Source of the DNA: Stratiolaelaps scimitus
Taxonomy: Eukaryota; Arthropoda; Arachnida; Mesostigmata; Laelapidae
NCBI GenBank assembly: GCA_019614645.1
Contig: JABWDB010000014.1
Span: 2,232,001 to 2,296,000 of the forward strand
Direction: 5' to 3'
DNA: 64,000 nt
A program made the position numbers and the translations under genes. The notes under the pieces are model-generated. The model was not told where the DNA came from and ran no database searches. It saw nothing but the letters and a program-made list of their open reading frames with translations. Position 1 is the stretch's first letter, and each line of letters starts with the position of its first letter. Positions 55,700-64,000 of the stretch are shown here, one piece after another.

Positions 55700-58580
55700 C
55701 ACGGCAGAGGTGAGCATCTGTTCGTAACGACGCTTTATTGTGCGTGTGTGTGTACTCGTAGCAGGAAAGGCCGTACTGCTCTACGCCGCATGCTCGACTG
55801 CACCTCGAAGCGGTTCCCTCTGTTGATGTCACAGATGATGTCCGTAGGTGGGTAGGTGCGCTGGCTTGAGTTGGCCCGACTGACCCAGAGAGGCAATATT
55901 CAGATGGTGCGACACTCATTCTCACATTCACAGACATGCATCGCTGTACCGAGTAGCCAGCCAGCCAGCTAGGTTTGGCTGTATGCCGAAACGCCTAGAA
56001 TGTCTGCTATATGCAAAAATAGGCAAATGTGAGAAATATGTGTGTGTATATAGTAAATTTACATATATAAATGTACATGGCAACAGCATTATGATGGGCG
56101 TACACATATGAGTTGTGGTACAATGAATGAGTACAATAGACCTATATGTACTATTCGAAAGAGCGTTATATTGACCACAAGCGCCGAAAACCATTAAATC
56201 CTCTGTGACGTTATATCTAAATACATACACTTGTTTGCGTCGTACCCATGGTATGCCTCGTCCCTCGAAATTGCATGTTCAGAGCTGACAAATGGCTAGT
56301 TTCCGAAGAACAGTCCAGGGATAATTCCCAATTAAGACATCACATCAGAGTCCCGCGTACGCATGGCAATGCAATATCTGCATATGCGCCTAAATAAATC
56401 GTCAATAAGTTAGCAGTGATTTCTATTGAAAATTGCTCCTCTTATTCCCTGCATGCCGCCACTGGATGCAGTATGCGTATAGCGAACAGCAAGTAGGTGA
56501 TATACATCAATTATCAAATGGGAAACACCACTTGGTGCTAACGTAACTGAAGTTACACAGGGGCACCCTCGCTGTCTTTTGACAGGTAGGTGTTGGTGCT
56601 CGATGGTGGTCTGCACAGGGCTGTGTCATGGGAGGGGGAAGCAGACACTAGGGGTCTCGCCGCGTTCGACGGATCGAGCGTGCATCAAAGTGCAGGTGAA
56701 TAACAGAGATGCGCAAACAATCTATCGGTAGCAAGCCTGCGAGACTCTACGATAGTTCGCGATAGTATAGGACAGGATAGGCGCAGCCCTTTGATAGGAT
56801 CCGATGGGGTACGATGCTATGGGTAGAGTAGAAGAGCGTCGTGCAGGGTTGGCCTAATGATGCACGCTGGCACGTGCGGCTGCCGACGCCAGGACCTGAT
56901 GAAGATGTATGAAGTCCAAAGCTCATCCAGTAGGCCCAGATGCGCGTCAGATGGTCGCGCACGTCAGTACATGGCTAGAGGCTCCGAGACGAATTTGCCC
57001 ATTTTCGACTTTGGTATATTTCGATGTTAGGCCAGGAAGCAAGCGACTGTCTGGTACCTGGCAATGGATTACGTCGGCTCTTTCGACGACTGACATTTAC
57101 CACCCGATCGACTACAGTTACACCAAACTGCATATTAGGCCTGATGCAACATTCGCCCCGGATAGCTGTTGCCCACGTCGAGAGGCGTTATATTGAGGGC
57201 ATAGACTCGGTGCACGAAGCCATTGGATGATGGCAAGCGACCCATGTCTGCAACGGTGTCTAAAGCTGGCTGGTATGGACGCTCCTTGGTATCTGTGTCC
57301 CACTCCGGTAAATAAAGCACTCTGAGTTACTCGCCAGCGACGGCCACAATAAATAAACTCGAATCTGATGACAAAAGAAGATGCCGACGGCGACGACCTC
57401 ACGAACGAATTTGAATATCTCTCACACAATGGCTGTGCCACCGCAAAAAGGGGAGTTTATGGTACAGACTTTTCGGTGCCTTGATTGAGTCTGCATAAAA
57501 GCAGCCTGTACAAGTGTATCATACACTGTAGGGACAAAAGAGTCGATTGCTGTTTCGGCGTGCTGGAAGCGTAGATTTGGAGGTAAGCCTTGTTTTAGAC
57601 CGCCTACACGAGCTTGCTGATCCGTCATTTTCGTTACCTCTGAATAGAGTGGCAACCGGGACAACGACAGCAATGAGAACAACCCTTTATATAAACCTTT
57701 ACCTTTACAAGATGCCCCCAGAAAATTCAGTTTCTACTCAACGCACTCAAGTGGATTCGACTATAAAGCATCGCCAGTAAGTTAGATTGACTTACCTTTG
57801 CTTTGATACAACTGCAATTTTTAAAAAAGTTTACCCTTGCAAGATATAGTTGCCCACTCATATTTATTGTTGATTGATTAACGTTCGAGGTGTTTCTTCA
57901 TTTACTGAGCATGAACCAATTAGCTCTCGGGCCGTCTAGTTTTAGAATAGGCCTCTTGGTACTTGCATAATTTGCCATCCTCCTGCATTGTCTGGTGTTT
58001 AAGGGCGCCATGGACCGTGGCAGTTGTATAGAACAGAATACGTCTAGGGGAGAGATAGACTCTGGTGGTTTTAGCCAGGATCGGGAGTTTTGTCATCCAC
58101 GTCAACCCTGCACTGGGTAGGCCCACTTTTATGGAGATTTGAATGTCTCTCGTGGTGTCTGTGTGTTTGTAGAAAATGTCCTCCTCTACGAAAAGAAACA
58201 GAATACATATTCGAAATATCGGTGCTTTCGTGATTTCGGTACGGGCTGATATGGCTTCAACGAAGGATGTCGCCGAACTTCGATCTCGGCAGATTACTTG
58301 AACATTCTGTTAGAAAGGCATCTTCAGCTATTTGTGTAGACTACAGGGTAGCCTAAAAAAAGTTTATCTTGAGAACATTATCGATAGTAATTGAAAATTC
58401 TTAAAACGACAAAAAGCCTCAAAATGCGCTGTTCGGAAAAATGAACAACGCTGCCTGAGCTAGCCGGCTGGAAGGGCCATATCAACAATTCTTCAAGAAT
58501 TCTTATTACGTTATCTATATTTCCTTCAAATGAACTGGCATTCTTTGTTGGTACATGCCCATTAAATCTGCTTGACTAGC
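55700..58580. other. No assignable gene
   Basis: Mixed composition. A tail-like stretch tataaacctttacctttac at 57690-57708 resembles the end of the SINE family, but the diagnostic core is missing. Frames in 56.7-57.7 kb are short and unrecognised. Confidence 0.45.
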
Positions 58581-58591
58581 ATTGGATCAGC

Positions 58592-58612
58592 GTATATATA
58601 TATATATATATA
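58592..58612. repeat. (TA)10 microsatellite
   Basis: A TA tract. Confidence 0.9.
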
Positions 58613-58619
58613 AGCAGTA

Positions 58620-61600
58620 CCGTAGACTTTAAATGTTGGCTGTGGGTTAGCCCGGAAAATTTATTTATTTTAATATAACCTACACGCGTCTGTCCTCAAT
58701 GACCCTAATATTACATTTGAAATAGTAGACAATGAGAGTGGCGGAAATGGGCGAAGGGATGATTGCCCACAAAACAATTATCGTCACCCTACCAATCCAG
58801 ACTGGTTGTATATGGTGCCGTCGACAAGGGCAAACTTCCTCGGCCAATTCAACTCTCACGTGCCTCGCGTTCCACGTATGTAGGCGACACGAGGGTGCCC
58901 GGGAGGTGATGTCTGGCATAAAAGTTTGCAATTACTCGTAGATCTACAATTAGCAGCGATTATTGTGCGATATGTGTCATGTCTCGGATGAGATACCCAT
59001 ATCATTTTCTGTCGTATATTAACTGAAACGTTCTTCTCAATTACAGCAGCGCATGCAGTGTTTAGCACCTGTACGTTTCGTAGCGGTTATCCTGCATGAT
59101 GGACATTATAATAATCGTAGTGTGAACAGAGTGTATTACAATTTTGATCCACCCCACACTCTGCAAAGGTCTCAGCTCACTGCGCAGTTATCAACTATTC
59201 ACAGGTCTATTATTCTATGAGAAAAATCCTAAAGTCAAATAATGCCTGAGTATCACAATGCTCATGTACTCTCATGGGTACATGACTGCTTATTACAGTC
59301 GTATAGGCAACACAAACGTAGCATTCGGAAGGTATTGGACGGCAGTGCGCGACGGATATGTTTTGTGATGGACGTGAATTATCCACCATTAAGATTCATC
59401 AACTTAACCATTGATGGAGACGTCTGCCAGCGTGTCGTGTCGGCACAGCGACGATGTGAGCATCTTTGCGGGTCACAACTTCTATAATGAACCAAACTCG
59501 CGCATGGTCTCGAGCGTCCTTCCATTGGCCCTGTTGTATCAGTGATGGCAGTTCGCACAGTTGACGACGGTTGACTACATAGTTCAGAACATTGAGGCCT
59601 ATGTAGAGACTCGTTCAGGTACTAATACTACTACCACTACACTTACTGCGATTACTTCATTAAGAGCAAATCGAGCAAACGCTCTGATAGGGATTCACTC
59701 AGCTGGCTTGGGTTAATTATCCTTTCAGAGTGAAGCCGTAGCCATAGTCTTGTGCCAAACTTGCCGGTATACAACGTCATTATAATTTGCTAATATCAGA
59801 GCGTACGCCCCCTAGCGTCGCTGTTTCACACTAACAACGAGTGGGTTTCCTGCGAGAATTTTAACTGGCAGCCCGGCTATTGTCAGCTCGCGCATGATTT
59901 TATCGTTATCTCATGCGGCACCACCAGCTCGTTTGCTTCGCTGCTTGTTAGCGTGAAACCTATAAATTCGTAGAGAAATGTTGATACTGCTGGGCGCGTC
60001 AGCGCTCGTCGAGCAGCGTGCATGTTTTACGCCATTTCTATCACTGCCCCTCGTGTCCCTGCTTTGGTTATCTTATCTATACGCGTTATACGTCTACGCA
60101 TGCACGCACGTATCTATAATGTTATGTATATGCATGAATAATTTGTAAGTCAGAACGAAGGTCGACAGACACATCACACAGGAGCGATCGCAGCAGCAGC
60201 AACAATACTATTGGAATGGGAAGCGTATGCCAACTATCATTGTTGCTTCGTTGACGTCCGGAGGAGATATTGTTAACGTTGAGGAACAGATAAACCTGTG
60301 CCACTGATATATGCTTCAATTTGCTTTGTTCAGCCCGAACACTTGGTCCTTACCACAGCCCGTCCCGGCAGGGAAAAAGTGCTCCATCGACCGTGGCCAC
60401 GCTCCAGTGGCTCACATCGTAGCAAGTTATGTATGCTCTGGCGGGTTGGGGGACATCGCGGGGAGGTGGTCTGTAATATTTCATGTCATGTCGTACATGA
60501 TCGAAGTGAGTGCCGGCTCATTTCACTATCATCTTGAACGAGTCGCCCGATGAAAAATACAAACGAAACGTAAACGAGACAATTGTCTCTTTCGTATCTG
60601 CTTATCGAACGAATGCCGCCGATCGTGCTGCTGCGAGCCTGTGCGTTGAACTCTGCTCGAAAAGGGAATGTATCTAGCGATGGACTATTTTTGCCACAGT
60701 AGCAGAAGTTGCCCGGCTTACCTCATAACAATGGCGTCACTCCTGTGCAACCGCGCAGTTAGTTATAGGCAAACAATGTCGACTTCTCAGTCGAAATTGT
60801 TAACGAGCATTTTGAAAATCGACCCTGTTCACCCACTGCTGAGTCGATGGATCAACGGTAGCTTTATGGCTGGTGGAGACATTTAAAATTCACTGAATTA
60901 ATTTCCACGTCGTCATTTTTGTCGTTTTGCGTGCGGTCGCTATCCACGACTGGTGCTGGCTAATCTTCATGTAGCCTGTGACGCCGACGATTTTCTTCAA
61001 TGCCTCCCCGTCTGTGTTTTGCTGTTCAGGCGTACACAGTCCGTTTGCTATCTCTCGGCCAATCTCGTTGTTCGGCTCTGGCTCATCGTACACATTCAGA
61101 TGGCGACTGGCGAGAAAGGGATGTCCTTTGCCGTACTCGGGATGCCCGTGCCCTGACTGTGCTAGAACTGAGGGAGGCACTACGCGTCCGTAGGTTCAAA
61201 GTAATAGCGGCTCTAGATACGGTGACCTCATGGTTCGAGAAGACTGCATCCTCCCGACGGCCCATTAAACTGTACTGCCCTAACCACAAGAATCGTAAGT
61301 GACAAACTCGTCGGACAGGACACTTCGTGCGACTCGACCCGGCCAGAATGATGCAGCGATGCGGATTATGCTGAGGGTGAGCGGCAACGACTGGCTGAAT
61401 GAATTACCTAAAGAAAGGGAGCGAGAGAGAGAGCGAGAGAGAAATGACCGTTGAAACTGACAAACAATTATTTCGTAACAAGCGTCCTATGAACTACGAC
61501 GGCCAGACTGTCCCAAGAACGAAACTACATCTATATACACATATAGATATACGGAGATAATATATAGACTTGTCTCGTTTCGCCGTGCCCCCCAGAAGAC

Positions 61601-61670
61601 TTTCGACACTCCACCGTTCAGCTCGTCTGCTAGCTATACTTTGCTAGACTACTTATAGACGTCGCTGTAT
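58620..61670. other. No assignable gene
   Basis: Unique-looking sequence with frames up to about 100 codons. A GA tract lies at 61421-61442. No RNA gene or transposon was recognised. Confidence 0.45.
61421..61442. repeat. (GA)n tract
   Basis: A GA run, slightly interrupted. Confidence 0.85.
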
Positions 61671-61680
61671 GCTAAGCTAG

Positions 61681-62022
61681 CTATTGTTGTAGGGGCGAAC
61701 GGTTGCCGGAGCCGGCAAGTTGTTCGCGCAGAACAGCATCTCTATGTAATTGCAATGCAGCTGCGATCACCACGGCCGCGGCGTATTCACGGTTCGTATC
61801 ATTATTGGCGTATGTACTAGCGCCGTCCGTCATTGGGACTGTCATGCACTCCGGCCAACAAAAAGGCGAAGTCGGACGCATCGCGGTAGAATAGCCGCAG
61901 TAGAATGGCTGGCGGAGTCGGCTGGCGACCGCATTTGTCTCTGGGAGCGACGGCGCCGGCCAGGTCGCATCCACAGAAAATGAGCAAGCTACTACGACGC
62001 ACAGGAATAAATCATTAGGCAT
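61681..62022 (-). CDS. Candidate small secreted protein (unknown)
   Basis: A 113-codon frame from the ATG at 62020-62022 to the TAG at 61681-61683. The N-terminus MPNDLFLCVVVACSFSVDA has a hydrophobic core and a V-x-A type cleavage site, so it looks like a signal peptide. The rest is polar with three cysteines (in FYCGYS and FCWPEC) and a helix-prone end (HRDAVLREQLAGSGNR). No family is recognised and the start context is weak. The possibility of a splice acceptor inside the leader (tgcgtcgtag) means it might equally be a chance frame. Confidence 0.2.
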   Translation of the reverse strand: MPNDLFLCVVVACSFSVDATWPAPSLPETNAVASRLRQPFYCGYSTAMRPTSPFCWPECMTVPMTDGASTYANNDTNREYAAAVVIAAALQLHRDAVLREQLAGSGNRSPLQQ

Positions 62023-62420
62023 AGGTAAGAGTGCCACGAGCAAAACGGGGGGTTTCTGAGTGGCTTGGCTGAAGCCTAAAGGGCCGATCAGGTTGGGAGG
62101 TTAGAGGACGTCAGAGGCGGGAGACAGAATTAGGCAGTCACTGAAAGCGTAGCGCTTCGCTGAACGCCTCACAGCCTGTGCCGTCGTAGCGGAGCGTCGC
62201 GTTACGTTGAGCGCCGATATCGTTGTCCCACTTCCCGGCTCATGTAGATGCATTCGCTATTGTAGCCGTCTTTCGTCGCTAATTGACATGAAAATGATGG
62301 TGTCGGGATGGGCCGACAGATCCCCGCGAAGACTATATCCGTTCCCTATGGCTGGCTGGGGGGCGGGCGGGGATTTGCGCGCTCAATGTGAAAGCAATGG
62401 CAGAGCAATCGATCGCCGTT

Positions 62421-62460
62421 TGATTAGACTTGATTATGCCGTGATTAGACTTGTTATGCC
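62421..62460. repeat. 20-bp tandem duplication
   Basis: tgattagacttgattatgcc is followed after one base by the same sequence lacking one A. Confidence 0.85.
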
Positions 62461-62477
62461 ACTTGCTGACTATCGAA

Positions 62478-62498
62478 TAATAATAATAATAATAATAA
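62478..62498. repeat. (AAT)n triplet repeat
   Basis: An AAT run. Confidence 0.9.
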
Positions 62499-62654
62499 CA
62501 TGAATACCATAGATTTAGTGCTGTTTTGTCGATATTGTCAATTTCGATGACCCTGAGGCGTATCGCGAGCGTTTTTCAGGGTGACCAGTGGCGAGTGCGG
62601 GGTATTACTGTGACGACACCTATTCGAACTAGAGACTAAATGAATACATAGTAG

Positions 62655-62675
62655 TGATAATAATAATAATAATAA
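62655..62675. repeat. (AAT)n triplet repeat
   Basis: An AAT run. Confidence 0.9.
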
Positions 62676-62708
62676 ACACATGAGTGTTTATGTTAGCGGT
62701 CCATTAGG

Positions 62709-62746
62709 TATATAAGCGGGTGGCCCACACGAAGCTATTATCATTT
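62709..62746 (+). promoter_or_regulatory. Candidate core promoter (TATA + initiator)
   Basis: TATATAAG at 62709-62716 is followed by tcattt at 62741-62746, a match to the arthropod initiator TCAKTY. The initiator A (62743) is 32 bases after the T of TATAAG, the expected spacing. An ATG 20 bases further on (62763) opens only a 26-codon frame. No DPE is seen. Confidence 0.35.
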
Positions 62747-62749
62747 CAC

Positions 62750-64000
62750 TGCTCGATCGAATATGTTAGATAGTGTAACTCGCCCGTTCCGAACGAACTC
62801 TCCCTTGGACCGTGACATTGTCACTTTGGTGAGATTGGGGTAGTTCGGCGAATCAAGTCCGGCGCTGACCCAACCGGGCCTGTACAATTGAATTATAATA
62901 CATTTCATAATAAGTAAAGCGATCGAGGGTGCAGTAACCTAGCCAACATTGTGTTCGAATAATTTCATAGAGTTTTACGCATGTGTAAAAAAAACATAAC
63001 ACCAGCAGTGGCGTATCGTTATTTCTCCTCACACAGCTGCCAAAGGTTGATCGCTGTGATCGATTGCCAAACGACTAAAACTTGATCTAACACTAATGAC
63101 AACGATCAAGAAATCCACGATTGGTGACAGCTATCGTATTTTCGATATATATAATGATACTAACTAGCAAAATGCACGTTGAGTTCATTACACTTGGAAC
63201 CATCTAGGGGGGGGTTGACTAGCTGGCCAAGTAGATATTTAGTTTCTACCTCTGAGATCGTTACGGAAGACGGCGTGTTCACACTATATGTTCACATACA
63301 GATCATAGTAAGAGTGGCGTTTAGCCAAAGGTAGGCGCTGGTAGAACTATCGTAATAAATACAATCGCCAGAGGCATTTCGTGGCAGATCTTTCCGGTGC
63401 TCTCAGATTCTTTCCCCAATAGGGACAAAATTCCGGTTGTGATATGTCACTAAACTACTGAACGATTCAACGCAGCATGATAAACAACCGAAAATATACT
63501 CTTGTATACGACTATTTTTGTACATTATTCTAAAGACTTACAACAAATGAAGGCCGGGGTACACACGCGCACACACACCCTTGTTTTAAATAGGCGGACC
63601 AGATGATAATGTCACTGGCCTTCTGATTTTTTCCTCATGGCGTGTAACCATGTAAACATGTGTACTTATCCATGTTATGTTATTAGGTTCCAGCAACGAT
63701 ACTGGCGCCTTATCAGTTAGTTGTTCAGTGGTCGAAGTCGGCGAATGTATTATCTCATGGTTCGTACGCAAGATCCGTCCAACGTTAAATTTCGTTCAAC
63801 GACACACTCGCTGGTATAGAATATTATTTGGGCTTGATTCTCGGACATCGCGCCTATGGAGATGCTCTCGACTCGATTTTCCGGCTTTGCCCCGGCACCC
63901 GCGGGGGGCACCTTGACACGTGCTCATCTAAACAGAAAACTGCGCATGATTAGCAATGCATTTCTGAATCACGCTAATTGCCAGCTGGACGTTCTACTAA
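62750..64000. other. No assignable gene
   Basis: Mixed sequence with short frames and a CA run at 63563-63578. Nothing recognised. Confidence 0.5.

Larger units (their letters stand above)
62040..62700. other. No assignable gene; AAT repeats
   Basis: Contains AAT runs at 62478-62498 and 62655-62675 and a 20-bp tandem duplication at 62421-62460. Confidence 0.5.

Noticed and set aside
57680..57712. Possible fifth SINE copy
   Set aside because: Only the CTTTACC-like tail matches; the diagnostic core is absent.
1..64000. CRISPR array, operons or other prokaryotic systems
   Set aside because: No regularly spaced direct repeats with unique spacers, no dense tandem ORFs, and overall eukaryotic repeat content.

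Overview
This window looks like nuclear DNA of a multicellular animal, most likely an arthropod. A chelicerate such as a mite or tick is a guess from general character, not something proved here. There are no prokaryotic-style runs of long adjacent genes. Instead the window has dozens of TA, CA, GA and triplet microsatellites, decayed retrotransposon pieces, tRNA-derived SINE-like repeats, and alternating GC-rich and AT-rich blocks of 1-3 kb. I found no exon of a conserved cellular protein that I can name. Almost all longer open frames are low-complexity translations of repeats or chance frames in GC-rich DNA, so the window is best read as intergenic, intronic or UTR-type sequence, possibly the regulatory surroundings of a gene outside it.

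Layout. 1-2.5 kb is plain sequence with TA tracts. 2.5-4.4 kb is GC- and triplet-rich. 4.5-8.8 kb is AT-rich and holds two copies of a short interspersed repeat. 8.8-11.8 kb is GC-rich with CA, CAG/CAA and GAGA tracts. 11.8-13.7 kb is plain AT-rich DNA. 13.7-15.5 kb is GC-rich and carries a 44-bp direct repeat. 17.4-21.4 kb holds the best SINE copy (with a pol III B box), a 35-bp palindrome, a TATA motif and two small hydrophobic ORFs. 28.8-29.6 kb has a pre-miRNA-like hairpin and a minus-strand TATA/initiator pair. 32.5 kb has a tRNA-like element. 33.9-35.7 and 47.1-49.2 kb are GC-rich, repeat-laden blocks.

42.4-44.0 kb is the most structured part. A 216-bp TA/CA microsatellite is followed by a perfect 53-bp inverted repeat with a 4-base spacer, and then by a broken Ty3/Gypsy-type pol on the minus strand. 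That pol has protease and reverse transcriptase blocks with stops, frameshifts and an internal deletion. 50.46-50.52 kb combines a GAGA tract, an inverted CCAAT box and a strong TATA box. 52.6-52.9 kb is a short TA-flanked element with imperfect terminal inverted repeats, compatible with a Tc1/mariner-type MITE. 61.7-62.0 kb contains a small ORF with a signal-peptide-like start, and 62.7 kb has a well-spaced TATA/initiator pair.

The best-supported items are the retrotransposon remnant, the perfect palindrome, the SINE family and the 65-nt hairpin. Promoter, small-ORF and MITE calls are inferences from motifs. I see no previously undescribed multi-gene system here.
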